This document shows positions 50,186 to 58,583 of a stretch of DNA of 64,000 nucleotides, in pieces. Every line of letters starts with the position of its first letter. The stretch's first letter is position 1. The notes under the pieces were generated by a model. It had not been told where the DNA came from. It did no database searches and saw only the letters and a program-made list of their open reading frames with translations. The translations under genes were made by a program, and so were the position numbers. This DNA is from Rhabdothermincola salaria (lineage in GTDB: Bacteria > Actinomycetota > Acidimicrobiia > Acidimicrobiales > Acidimicrobilacustridaceae): the NCBI RefSeq assembly GCF_021246445.1, contig NZ_JAJQXW010000001.1:186001-250000 (forward strand). Reading direction: 5' to 3'.

Positions 50186-51307
50186 GTGGCCCCCATCACC
50201 GAAGCCGCAGTCAAGGATCTGGCCGCGATCCGCAGCACCGCCAGCCCGGTCGTGTCCGTGTACCTCGACGTCGACGGACGCCGGCAGATCCTGCGTCAGG
50301 ACGTCGAGCGGCAGTTCGAGCGCCTCGTCCGCGAGAGCGCCGGTCATCGCGACCAGGAGCCGGCGCCGGCCGACCTGGCTCGGGTCGAGGACTTCCTGAC
50401 CACCGACTTCGACCGCTCGGGGGTTCGTGGGCTGGCCATCTTCGTCTGCGGTGAGCTCGACCTGTGGGAGGTGCAACCCCTCCCGATGGCGGTGGCCCCT
50501 CAGCTCCACGTCAACCAGAGCCCGGCCGTGGCCCAGCTCGAGGCCGTGGTGCAGGAGCTCGAGCCGCTCGGCTTGTTGCTCGTCGACCGCCAGCGGGCCC
50601 GGATGTTCGTGTACCACCTCGGTGAGCTCGTCGACCGCACGGAGCTCTTCGAGCAGCTGCCGCGCAACGACTTCGACCGCCACGACGACGCCTCTCGCGG
50701 GGCCGACCGGTACGACCACCACGTCGACGAAGCGGCGCTGCAACACCTGCGCCACGCCGCCGAGGTGGCCTTCAGTCTGTTCCAGGACCACGGCTTCACC
50801 CATCTGGCCATCGGTGGCCCCGACGACCTGATGAACACCGTCGAGGGCCTTCTGCACCCGTACCTGCGCGAAGGCCTCTGCGGGCGGGTGGGCCTGTCGG
50901 CCGCGGCATCCGACTCAGAGGTGCTGGCCGCCGCGCTCGAGGTCGAGCACGCGGTCGAGCGCGCTCGGGAGGAGGCGCTCGTGCAACGCCTCCGCGACGC
51001 GGTGGGCGCCGACAACCGAGGCACCGCCGGCCTCGTGCCGGTCATGGCCGCGCTGGCCGAGCGACGCGTCGCCCACCTGCTGGTCTCGCAGGGCTACCAC
51101 GAGGTGGGCTGGCGCTGCCCCTCGTGCGACGGGCTCTTCGCCAAGGGCCCCACCTGCCCGGTCGACGCCGCCGAGATGTCCCACCTCGACGACGTCGTCG
51201 AGGAGGCGGTGCAGCACGCCCTCACCCACGGCGCCAAGGTCGAAGTGTGCGTGGGCAACGCCGACCTCGACGTCATGGGCCGCATCGGTGCGCTGTTGCG
51301 CTACTGA
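50186..51307 (+). CDS. baeRF-type (eRF1/Vms1-like) protein with zinc ribbon
   Basis: 373 residues. The order of domains resembles the bacterial archaeo-eukaryotic release factor (baeRF) families: an N-terminal domain (VVSVYLDVDGRR near 21), a central domain (LLLVDRQRARMFVYHLGELV near 131) and a C-terminal domain with a CPSC...C zinc ribbon near 312-326. No GGQ peptidyl-hydrolysis motif is visible. Some relatives act in ribosome rescue, but the role of this subgroup is not settled. GTG 50186 has AGGAGG, and TACGAT about 30 bases upstream is a likely promoter. Confidence 0.72.
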   Translation: MAPITEAAVKDLAAIRSTASPVVSVYLDVDGRRQILRQDVERQFERLVRESAGHRDQEPAPADLARVEDFLTTDFDRSGVRGLAIFVCGELDLWEVQPLPMAVAPQLHVNQSPAVAQLEAVVQELEPLGLLLVDRQRARMFVYHLGELVDRTELFEQLPRNDFDRHDDASRGADRYDHHVDEAALQHLRHAAEVAFSLFQDHGFTHLAIGGPDDLMNTVEGLLHPYLREGLCGRVGLSAAASDSEVLAAALEVEHAVERAREEALVQRLRDAVGADNRGTAGLVPVMAALAERRVAHLLVSQGYHEVGWRCPSCDGLFAKGPTCPVDAAEMSHLDDVVEEAVQHALTHGAKVEVCVGNADLDVMGRIGALLRY

Positions 51308-51391
51308 TCGGCGCCCGCCGCCTCTCGACGTCGTCACCACCCGCCGGCCGGGACCGGTCGGAGGGGACCCGCCGGCAGGCGGTGGGACCTG

Positions 51392-52357
51392 ATGGCCGCG
51401 GTGGTCGTGGGCCTCGACGTCGGCGGTACCAAGATCCTCGGCCGGGCGGTCAGCACCGCCGCACCGACCGCGGTGCTGGCCGAGGAGCGCGTCCAGACGC
51501 CGTTGGGTCCCGCCGCGCTGCTGGAGGCCCTCGCCGGTGTCGTCCGTGATCTGCAGGTCCGTCTGGACGAGGCGGGCCACGAGCCAGCGGTGGCCGTGGG
51601 GATGGGCGTGCCCGCGCTGGTCGATCGCGATGGGGTGATCCGCTTCGCCACCCATCTGGCCGGCGTGACCGACCTGGCCGTGGGACGGGAGCTGTCGAGC
51701 GAGCTCGCGCTGCCGGTCGTGGTGGACAACGATGCCAACTGCGCCGCTCTCGCCGAAGCACGGGTCGGTGCCGGAGCGGGGTCCGACGACGTCGCGGTGG
51801 TGACCCTCGGCACCGGCATCGGCGCCGGGTTCATCGTCGGAGGGCGCCTTCTGCGGGGAGCCAGGGGCTTCGCCGGCGAGCCCGGCCACATGCAGGTCGC
51901 CGACGACGGCCTGCCCTGCCCGTGCGGTCGCCGGGGCTGCTGGGAGCGGTACGCCTCGGGCGGCGGTCTCGCCCACCTCGCCCGCCGCGCGGTGCGCGAA
52001 GGCCGGGCGCCCGGGTTGGAGGCCTTGCCCGGTGCCCCTGAGGGGATCCGGGGCGAAGCGGTGGTGGCCCTCGCCCGACAGGGCGACCCCGACGCGTCGG
52101 CCGTGCTCGACGAGCTGGCCCGCTGGGTGGCGGTCGGTCTCGCCGACCTGGTGGACCTGCTCGACCCGGAGCTCGTGGTGGTGGGGGGCGGGCTCGTCGA
52201 CGCGGGCGACCTGCTCCTGGAACCGGTGCGGCGCCACTACGCCCCGATGGTCCTGGGCCACGGGCACCGGGAGGTCCCAGCGGTGGAGCCGGCCCGGCTG
52301 GGCTCCGGCGCCGGGGCCATCGGCGCGGCCTTGTTGGCCGGCGAACTCGTGACCTGA
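51392..52357 (+). CDS. ROK-family glucokinase
   Basis: 321 residues. LDVGGTKILGRAV near 8-20 is the ATP-binding loop. VDNDANCAALAEA near 110-122 holds the catalytic Asp, EPGHMQV near 165 and CPCGRRGCWERYASG near 177-191 the ROK zinc signature. It phosphorylates glucose, or possibly another hexose, with ATP. Similar glucokinases sit near ArsA-like and SRPBCC genes in other actinobacteria, which supports the glucokinase call (glk). Confidence 0.9.
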   Translation: MAAVVVGLDVGGTKILGRAVSTAAPTAVLAEERVQTPLGPAALLEALAGVVRDLQVRLDEAGHEPAVAVGMGVPALVDRDGVIRFATHLAGVTDLAVGRELSSELALPVVVDNDANCAALAEARVGAGAGSDDVAVVTLGTGIGAGFIVGGRLLRGARGFAGEPGHMQVADDGLPCPCGRRGCWERYASGGGLAHLARRAVREGRAPGLEALPGAPEGIRGEAVVALARQGDPDASAVLDELARWVAVGLADLVDLLDPELVVVGGGLVDAGDLLLEPVRRHYAPMVLGHGHREVPAVEPARLGSGAGAIGAALLAGELVT

Positions 52358-52386
52358 TCTGATTCGGGCGCTCCGGCCGGTGCCGG

Positions 52387-52392
52387 TACGCT
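52387..52392 (+). promoter_or_regulatory. Leaderless -10 element (TACGCT) for the aminotransferase
   Basis: TACGCT ends 6 bases before ATG 52399, with no ribosome site between. Confidence 0.6.
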
Positions 52393-52398
52393 CGCCCC

Positions 52399-53574
52399 AT
52401 GGAGTTCCGCCGGATCACGTCGCTGCCGCCGTACGTCTTCACGATCATCGATTCGCTGAAGGTCGAGGCCCGGCGCGCCGGCGAGGACGTCATCGATCTG
52501 GGGTTCGGCAACCCGGACCTGCCCTCGCCCGACATCGCCGTCGACAAGCTCACCGAAGCCGCCCACAACGCCCGCAACCACCGCTACTCGGCGAGCCGGG
52601 GCATCCCCAAGCTGCGAGAGGCGATCGCCGGCTACTACCTGCGGCGCTTCGGTGTCGAGATCGACCCCGACACCGAGGTCATCAACACCATCGGGGCCAA
52701 AGAGGGCTTCTCGCACCTCATGTGGACGCTGCTGCAGCCGGGCGACGCCGCCTTGGTGCCGTCGCCCTCGTACCCCATCCACATCTACGGTCCGCTGTTC
52801 GCCGGGGCCGACATCCGCGAAGTGCCCCTCGGCACCGACACCGACTTCTTCGACAACCTGAGTGAGGCGTGGGAGTACTCCTGGCCCAAGCCACGGGTCA
52901 TCGTGATGTCGTTCCCCCACAACCCGACCACGACCTGCGTCGACCTCGAGTTCATGCAGCGCATCGTCGACTTCGCCCGCGAGCGCGACGTGGTGATCGT
53001 GCACGACAACGCCTACGCCGACCTGGGCTTCGACGGGTACCGCCCGCCGAGCATCCTGCAGGCCGAAGGGGCCAAGGAGGTGGCCGTCGAGCTCTACTCC
53101 ATGACCAAGTCGTTCTCGATGGCGGGCTGGCGGGTCGCCTTCATGCTCGGACGGCCCGATGTCATCGCCGCCCTGGCCAAGCTCAAGAGCTACCTCGACT
53201 ACGGCACCTTCCAGCCCATCCAGATCGCGGCCACCGTGACGTTGAACGAGGCCTACGACTTCCCTCGGGAGGTCAACCAGATCTACCAGGCGCGGCGCGA
53301 CACGCTGTGCAACGGGTTGAACCGGATCGGATGGGAGCTCACGCCCCCCAAGGGCACCATGTTCACCTGGGCTCCCATCCCGGAGCCGTACCGGGAGATG
53401 GGGTCGGTCGAGTTCGCATCGTTCCTGGTGCGCGAGGCCCACGTCGCGGTGTCGCCCGGGGTGGGCTTCGGACCGGGGGGCGACGGCCACGTGCGCTTCG
53501 CCCTCATCGAGAACGAGCAGCGCACCCTGCAGGCGGTGCGCAACCTGCGCCGGGTGCTCACCAAGCTGGGCTGA
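52399..53574 (+). CDS. Class I/II PLP-dependent aminotransferase (AlaC/YfdZ-like)
   Basis: 391 residues. [11 protein letters not shown] near 34-44, [11 protein letters not shown] near 119-129, FPHNPTTTC near 174-182 and the PLP-lysine segment [13 protein letters not shown] near 234-246 are those of the glutamate-pyruvate transaminase AlaC group. It probably transfers an amino group between alanine and 2-oxoglutarate; LL-diaminopimelate aminotransferase is the near relative. TACGCT 6 bases before ATG 52399 indicates a leaderless start. A long hairpin follows the stop. Confidence 0.88.
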   Translation: MEFRRITSLPPYVFTIIDSLKVEARRAGEDVIDLGFGNPDLPSPDIAVDKLTEAAHNARNHRYSASRGIPKLREAIAGYYLRRFGVEIDPDTEVINTIGAKEGFSHLMWTLLQPGDAALVPSPSYPIHIYGPLFAGADIREVPLGTDTDFFDNLSEAWEYSWPKPRVIVMSFPHNPTTTCVDLEFMQRIVDFARERDVVIVHDNAYADLGFDGYRPPSILQAEGAKEVAVELYSMTKSFSMAGWRVAFMLGRPDVIAALAKLKSYLDYGTFQPIQIAATVTLNEAYDFPREVNQIYQARRDTLCNGLNRIGWELTPPKGTMFTWAPIPEPYREMGSVEFASFLVREAHVAVSPGVGFGPGGDGHVRFALIENEQRTLQAVRNLRRVLTKLG

Positions 53575-53582
53575 GCTCTTGG

Positions 53583-53630
53583 TTCTTGCATGGTTTCGAC
53601 GTGCTCCAGCACGTCGAAACCATGCAAGAA
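53583..53630. terminator. Perfect 23-bp palindromic hairpin between convergent genes
   Basis: The arms run from TTCTTGCATGGTTTCGACGT (arm 53583-53605) to its exact complement at 53608-53630, with a two-base CC spacer. It lies 8 bases after the aminotransferase stop and 11 bases before the TetR stop, so it can serve both strands. It is longer and less GC-rich than the other terminators here. Confidence 0.75.
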
Positions 53631-53641
53631 GGCGCGGTGGG

Positions 53642-54277
53642 TCAGGCCACCGTGCCCCGGTCGGCCTCCGGTGTTCCCACGACACGGGCGAGGGGGCCGT
53701 TCAGCCCGCCGAGGCAGAAGGCGACGGCTTCGTCGGCCACGGCGTCGATGGGCCGGTCGGCCTCGCGCAGGAAGCGGCGGGCCAGGTGCCGGGTGACGCC
53801 CAGGATGGCGTTTGCCTGCAGCTCGAGGTCGCCGTCGCGCACTGCTTCCCGGGCCACCGCCTCACGGAGGTGGCGCATCGTGTCGCTCACCGCCACCTCG
53901 GTGCCCTGGCGCAGGACGTCGGCGAAACGGGCCTCGGAGCGGGCGAATGAGCTGACCTGGTCGACCGCCCGGTTGGCGGCGTACCAGCGCACGGATGCCC
54001 TGATCCCGAGCTCGATCCGGCGCACCGGGTCCTGGACCCCCTCGATGGCGTCCTGCTGAGCCCGACGCAGGTCTCGCTGGGCTTCCTGCAGGATGGCGGT
54101 GAGCAGGGCGTCCTTGGACTCGAAGTACCAGTAGAACACCCCCTTGCCCACCCCGATGCCGTCGACGATCTCGGCCACCGAGGTCGTGTGGTAGCCCTGG
54201 GCCGCGAAGCGCTCGGTCGCGTAGCGCATCAGCTGTCGACGGCGCTCGAGGCCACGAGGGGTCAAGCGGCGCGCCAT
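53642..54277 (-). CDS. TetR-family transcriptional regulator
   Basis: 211 residues. The DNA-binding region (about 10-60) has RRRQLMRYATERFAAQGYHT and VAEIVDGIGVGKGVFYWYFE, the TetR helix-turn-helix signature. The ligand-binding part is helical and unassigned; YWYFESKDALLTAIL marks the domain border. Targets are unknown; the divergent neighbour is the ACT-domain gene. The start ATG 54277 is preceded by TACGGT and a 6-base gap (leaderless). Confidence 0.88.
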   Translation of the reverse strand: MARRLTPRGLERRRQLMRYATERFAAQGYHTTSVAEIVDGIGVGKGVFYWYFESKDALLTAILQEAQRDLRRAQQDAIEGVQDPVRRIELGIRASVRWYAANRAVDQVSSFARSEARFADVLRQGTEVAVSDTMRHLREAVAREAVRDGDLELQANAILGVTRHLARRFLREADRPIDAVADEAVAFCLGGLNGPLARVVGTPEADRGTVA

Positions 54278-54283
54278 GGCCCG

Positions 54284-54289
54284 ACCGTA
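54284..54289 (-). promoter_or_regulatory. Leaderless -10 element (TACGGT) for the TetR gene
   Basis: On the minus strand TACGGT, then CGGGCC, then ATG 54277. Confidence 0.6.
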
Positions 54290-54447
54290 TCCCAGCGGCT
54301 TCGGCGGCCACGACCGTCGTCGACCGCCGCACCGAGAGGTGGCGAGGGGTGCCGGGGGCGGCCGGGGCGTTGCGGCCGGGGCGTTGCGGCCGGCGAGCCT
54401 TCGCATGGTCGTCGCGAGCACGAAACACGGCGTTCACCACCCGCCCG

Positions 54448-54453
54448 TAGCGT
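54448..54453 (+). promoter_or_regulatory. Leaderless -10 element (TAGCGT) for the ACT-domain gene
   Basis: TAGCGT ends 7 bases before ATG 54461, with no ribosome site between. Confidence 0.6.
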
Positions 54454-54460
54454 CGTCGAC

Positions 54461-55144
54461 ATGAGCTTGACCTACATCGTCCGAGTCTGGATGCCCGATC
54501 GACCCGGTGCCCTGGGTGCTCTCACCAGTCGCATCGGGGCTGTGGGGGGTGACGTCGTGGGCATCGACATCCTCGAGCGCGGCGCCGAACGGGCCATCGA
54601 CGAGCTCGTGGTCCAGATCCCCGACGCCGGGCTCGTGGACCTCCTGATCAGCGAGATGCAAGAGGTCGACGGCGTCGACGTGGAGGACGTGCGACCGGCG
54701 GCGCAGGCCCTGCACGATCCCCGTCTCGATGCCCTGGAGACGGCGGCGGTCCTGGTCGGGGCGCCGACCCCCGAAGACGCCATCGCCGAGCTGTGCACCC
54801 ACGCGGTGCGCACCGTCGGAGCCTCCTGGGGAGCGATCGTGGACCTCGACCTCGAGGAGGTCGTCGTCGCCGAGGGCGAGCCCCCGTCGCCAGCGTGGTT
54901 GGCGGCGTTCGTGGCCGGGAGCCAGAGCTCGGCCAGGGTGGCGGGAGGACGCGCCGGCCCCGTCGACGTGGCCTGGGCGCCGTTGCCCGCCGCGTCGTTG
55001 GTACTGGTGCTGGGACGTGATGGTCAGGCCTTCAGGGCCCGGGAACGGAGGCAGGCGGCGGCGTTGGCCCGCATCGTCGACACTCGGTTTCGTGAGCTGA
55101 GGGCGATGCGCTCGAGGATCTCCCACCCGTCGGTGAGCCGCTGA
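54461..55144 (+). CDS. ACT-domain protein with C-terminal GAF-like domain
   Basis: 227 residues. The ACT fold fills residues 3-75 (VWMPDRPGALGALTSRIGAV near 9-28, then DVVGIDILERG), a small-molecule sensing module typical of amino-acid enzymes. Residues 90-220 look like a compact alpha/beta sensor (GAF-like), with no catalytic motif. It is probably a regulatory or signalling protein; the ligand is unknown. It stands alone between the TetR and PFK genes. Confidence 0.75.
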   Translation: MSLTYIVRVWMPDRPGALGALTSRIGAVGGDVVGIDILERGAERAIDELVVQIPDAGLVDLLISEMQEVDGVDVEDVRPAAQALHDPRLDALETAAVLVGAPTPEDAIAELCTHAVRTVGASWGAIVDLDLEEVVVAEGEPPSPAWLAAFVAGSQSSARVAGGRAGPVDVAWAPLPAASLVLVLGRDGQAFRARERRQAAALARIVDTRFRELRAMRSRISHPSVSR

Positions 55145-55238
55145 GAGCGGTCGCTGGTTCTCAGCCGACCGAGCACGAGAGGCGGGCGCCGCGGCGTCGG
55201 CGTCGGACTCCGGTCACCTCGTGTTCCCACTCCGGCCG

Positions 55239-55267
55239 GGGACAGTTCTCGACCGCCTGGGTAGGGT
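55239..55267 (+). promoter_or_regulatory. Promoter of the phosphofructokinase gene
   Basis: GGGACA (55239-55244), 17 bases, TAGGGT (55262-55267), then a leader of about 33 bases with a purine-rich AAGCAGGGA site before ATG 55307. Confidence 0.5.
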
Positions 55268-55306
55268 GACCGGGTCCGCTCGGCACCGACGAAAGCAGGG
55301 ATCTCG

Positions 55307-56341
55307 ATGCGCGTAGCCATGCTCACCGGCGGGGGCGACTGCCCCGGCCTGAACGCCGTGATGCGAGCCGTCGTCCGCAAGGGCGAGCGCCACTACGGCG
55401 ACGAGCTCGTCGGCTTCCTCGACGGATGGCGAGGCGTCATCGACGGCGCCGTGCGACCCCTCGACGTGGAAGCGCTGCGGGGGACGCTGCCCCGTGGGGG
55501 CACCATCCTCGGCTCCTCGCGCACCAACCCGTTCAAGATCGAGGGTGGCGTGGATGCCTGCAAGGCCAGCATGGAGGCCCTCGGCATCGATGCCCTCATC
55601 GCCATCGGCGGCGAGGACACCCTCGGGGTGGCCGAGAAGCTGCACCAGCTCGGCGTGCACGTCATCGGCGTGCCCAAGACCATCGACAACGATCTGTCGG
55701 GCACCGAGCTGACCTTCGGCTTCGACACCGCCGTGCAGATCGCCACTGAGGCGATCGACCGTCTCCACACCACCGCCGAGTCCCACCACCGGGTGATGGT
55801 GGTCGAGGTCATGGGCCGCCACGCTGGCCACATCGCCGTGTGGTCGGGCATCGCCGGTGGCGCCACCATGATCCTCATCCCCGAAGAGCCCTTCGACATC
55901 GACTCGGTGTGCGACGCCCTGCGTCGCCGCCACGAGAAGGGCAACTACGCCTCCATCGTGGTGGTGGCCGAGGGTGCCGTCCCAGAGGAGGGCACCATGG
56001 AGCTGCAGACCGGCGAGGTCGACCAGTTCGGCCACGTCCGCCTGGGTGGCATCGGCAACAGCCTCGCGGAGGCCATCGAGGACCGCACCGGCTTCGAGAC
56101 CCGCCAGACGGTGCTCGGCCACGTGCAACGCGGTGGTACCCCCACGGCGTTCGACCGCGTGCTGGCGACCCGGTTCGGGGTGGCCGCCATCGACGCCGTC
56201 CACGACGGTGCGTTCGGTCAGATGGTGGCGCTGCAGAGCGGCGACATCGTGCGGGTCCCGCTCACCGAAGCGGTGGGGACCCTCAAGACCGTCGACCCCG
56301 ACCTGTACCACGGCGTGGCCGAGGTCTTCTTCGCCGGTTGA
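55307..56341 (+). CDS. pfkA: 6-phosphofructokinase with residues of the PPi-dependent type
   Basis: 344 residues. GGGDCPGLNAVMRAVV near 8-23, GGEDTLGVA near 101-109, PKTIDNDLSGT near 123-133, EVMGRHAGH near 165-173 and LGHVQRGGTPTAFD near 270-283 define group III PFK. At the two donor-selecting positions the enzyme has Asp (GGEDT) and Lys (PKTID). In characterised enzymes these go with pyrophosphate as phosphate donor, whereas ATP enzymes have Gly at both. A PPi-dependent, reversible enzyme is therefore predicted. A shared hairpin follows. Confidence 0.93.
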   Translation: MRVAMLTGGGDCPGLNAVMRAVVRKGERHYGDELVGFLDGWRGVIDGAVRPLDVEALRGTLPRGGTILGSSRTNPFKIEGGVDACKASMEALGIDALIAIGGEDTLGVAEKLHQLGVHVIGVPKTIDNDLSGTELTFGFDTAVQIATEAIDRLHTTAESHHRVMVVEVMGRHAGHIAVWSGIAGGATMILIPEEPFDIDSVCDALRRRHEKGNYASIVVVAEGAVPEEGTMELQTGEVDQFGHVRLGGIGNSLAEAIEDRTGFETRQTVLGHVQRGGTPTAFDRVLATRFGVAAIDAVHDGAFGQMVALQSGDIVRVPLTEAVGTLKTVDPDLYHGVAEVFFAG

Positions 56342-56349
56342 CCGATGCC

Positions 56350-56390
56350 GGCCCGGCACCAGCCGGGTCGGCGGCGCCGGGTGCCGGGCC
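56350..56390. terminator. Bidirectional hairpin between pfkA and the GerMN lipoprotein gene
   Basis: GGCCCGGCACC (56350-56360) and GGTGCCGGGCC (56380-56390) form an 11-bp stem with a GC-rich 19-base loop. Confidence 0.55.
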
Positions 56391-56398
56391 TTGGTGGA

Positions 56399-57043
56399 TC
56401 AGCCGGTCTCGGATCGACGCAGAGAGGCGAGCAGAGACGGGTCGTCGATACGGCGCACCGGCGTGCCTGCCGGGGCGGTGCCGCTCTCGATGGGCACGGC
56501 CACCGGTTCACCGTCGTCGAAGAAGCGCACCGCATCGATGTCTGCGAGCTCGGTGAGCGTGAACACGATCTGGGCCACGGCGAGGCGCTGCCCGCTGCCC
56601 TCGACCGAGTCGAGCTCGCTGACATCGAGGTCGAGGACCCCGTCGGCGCCGAGGTCGGTGCGGAGCACCTCGAGCCCGGGCGGCACGGAGTTGGTGAGCG
56701 ACGGGAAGCCGAGCTCGGTCGGGCGCGCGTCGGCCAGCGCCTGGACCAGGGCCGCGGGAAGGCCCGAGGGCCCCTCGGGGACCTCGATCTCCACCGGGAT
56801 CTCCGCCAGCTGCTCGGTGGCCCCGTCGCTGCTGGCCTCGACGAGGAAGAGCCTCTCGATGCTCGTCCGCCCCGGCTCGTCGGACACGGTGGTGGTGGTC
56901 GTCTCGTTCTGAAGGGCCTCGGGCAGCGCGTTGTCCGGGATGTCGCGGGCGCTGTCGTCGGAGGCGATGCCGCAGCCCACCAGGAGCACGATCGCGGCGA
57001 GCACGGCCAGGCCCACCTTGACGAGGCGACGCAAGGGCTTCAT
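56399..57043 (-). CDS. GerMN-domain lipoprotein at the lpqB position
   Basis: 214 residues. The signal peptide ends in lipobox LLVGC near residue 20-24, followed by a Thr/Ser linker. A GerMN (sporulation/germination) beta-alpha domain spans about 60-195 (LFLVEASSDGATEQLAEIPV, LDLDVSELDSVEGSGQRLAV). It overlaps the histidine kinase stop (ATGA). In most actinobacteria this position holds lpqB, a longer lipoprotein with GerMN plus a propeller domain that modulates MtrB. Here only the GerMN part is present. Confidence 0.82.
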   Translation of the reverse strand: MKPLRRLVKVGLAVLAAIVLLVGCGIASDDSARDIPDNALPEALQNETTTTTVSDEPGRTSIERLFLVEASSDGATEQLAEIPVEIEVPEGPSGLPAALVQALADARPTELGFPSLTNSVPPGLEVLRTDLGADGVLDLDVSELDSVEGSGQRLAVAQIVFTLTELADIDAVRFFDDGEPVAVPIESGTAPAGTPVRRIDDPSLLASLRRSETG

Positions 57044-58569
57044 GCCTCTTCCTCCTCGTCCTCGTCCTCGTCCCGGGTGGGGCTCGTGGCCGGTTCGACG
57101 ACGGGGAGCTCCACCACGAAGCGGGACCCCGGCTCGCCGTCGACGCGGCGGTCCACCCACACCCGCCCGCCGTGGAGGCGAACGTGCTCGTCGACCAGCG
57201 ACAGGCCGAGCCCGACGCCGCTGTCGGTCGATCGCTTGCCGCTCTCGCCGCCGCGGGCGAAGCGATCGAAGATGGCGGTGCGGTCCTCCGGCGGTACGCC
57301 GGGGCCTCGATCCTCGACGGCGATCTGCACGCGGTGGTCGACCAGGGTGAGGGTGGTGGCGGTGGCGCCGCCCGCGTACTTGGTGGCGTTGTCGAGCAGG
57401 TTGGCGATGACCCGGCCGAACCGGCGCTTGTCGACCCGCACCACGACGTCGCTGACCTCGGGGTCGTAGCGCACAGGAACCCCGCCGCCCCCCAGGACGG
57501 ACACGGCCTGGATCACCATCTCGACCGCGACCACCTCCTCGAGGTGCAACTTGATGGCGCCCACGTCGAAGCGGGAGATCTCGAGGAGGTCCTCGACGAG
57601 CTGCTGGAGCCGATCGACGTCGGCCGACAGCAACACGAGGGCGGTACGGGCCCGATCGGGCATCTCCTCGCGAGAGTTCTCGAGCACCTCGACGGTGGCG
57701 GAGAGGGTCATGAGCGGGGAGCGCAGCTCGTGGCTGACCTCGGACGCGAAACGAGCGTCACGGTCGATGCGGTCCTCGAGCGCCTGGGCCATCTCGTTGA
57801 ACGGGGAGGCGATGAGGTCGAGATCGGGGTCGCCGCCCACGTCGAGGCGGGTGTCGAGACGTCCGCCGGCGATGGCCTCGGCGGCTCGGCCCACGTCGAG
57901 CAGGGGGGAGAAGACCCGTCGGCTGGCCCAGAAGCCGACCAGTCCACCGGCGATGGTGGTCAGCGCCGAGGCCCCCAGCAAGGAGATGGCCAACCCGTTG
58001 AGGGTCTCGCTGAGGTCCAGCAGCGACACGCCCTCGTAGTACTGCGCGTCGAGGGACGGGACGGGGACCCCGATCGCCAGGAAGGGCTCGCCGCGGTTGT
58101 CGAAGCGCATCCGGGCCGCCCGGCCGGCGTCGACGCGCTCCTGGAGCGACGCGGGGATGTCCTCGCGGCCGAACTCGAGGTTGTTGCGGGCGAACCACTC
58201 GCCCCGGTAGCGCAGTACCGGCTGGGCCCCGGCCGGGGCGGGCAGCGAGACGATCACCTGCTCGACCGCGGTGCCGTCGGCGTCGGTGCCGAGGCGGTTG
58301 CCCACCCGCTCGGCGTTGGCGAGGGCCTGGGTCACCGAGGACTCCTCGCGCTGGGTGAGCAGGTTCTCGCGGGTGAGTCCGAAGGTCACGATGGACAGCA
58401 CGGCGGACAGCACCCCGGCGCCGAGCGCGAAGGTGAGGGTGAGACGGGTGCGCAGGCCCAGGCCGTGGCCGATGGGGATGAACCGTGGTCGGCGGCGCGT
58501 CGATCGCGTGGCGGCGGTCCGCGCGTCGGTGGCGGCGTTGCGGGCCTCGGCGGGGCTGGTCGCGGTCAC
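57040..58569 (-). CDS. mtrB: Sensor histidine kinase, MtrB-like
   Basis: 509 residues from GTG 58569. Two membrane helices (about 36-60 and 190-215) flank an extracellular sensor domain. HAMP follows (about 215-270), then the dimerisation region with the phospho-His in SEVSHELRSPLMTLSATVEV near 282-301 and the ATPase boxes N (NLLDNATKYA), G1 (DRGPGVP) and G2 (GVGLGLSLV). It ends in an acidic Asp/Glu tail. It should phosphorylate the adjacent regulator and help control cell-wall and division genes. Confidence 0.9.
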   Translation of the reverse strand: MTATSPAEARNAATDARTAATRSTRRRPRFIPIGHGLGLRTRLTLTFALGAGVLSAVLSIVTFGLTRENLLTQREESSVTQALANAERVGNRLGTDADGTAVEQVIVSLPAPAGAQPVLRYRGEWFARNNLEFGREDIPASLQERVDAGRAARMRFDNRGEPFLAIGVPVPSLDAQYYEGVSLLDLSETLNGLAISLLGASALTTIAGGLVGFWASRRVFSPLLDVGRAAEAIAGGRLDTRLDVGGDPDLDLIASPFNEMAQALEDRIDRDARFASEVSHELRSPLMTLSATVEVLENSREEMPDRARTALVLLSADVDRLQQLVEDLLEISRFDVGAIKLHLEEVVAVEMVIQAVSVLGGGGVPVRYDPEVSDVVVRVDKRRFGRVIANLLDNATKYAGGATATTLTLVDHRVQIAVEDRGPGVPPEDRTAIFDRFARGGESGKRSTDSGVGLGLSLVDEHVRLHGGRVWVDRRVDGEPGSRFVVELPVVEPATSPTRDEDEDEEEEA

Positions 58570-58583
58570 AGGGCCCGAGGCGC

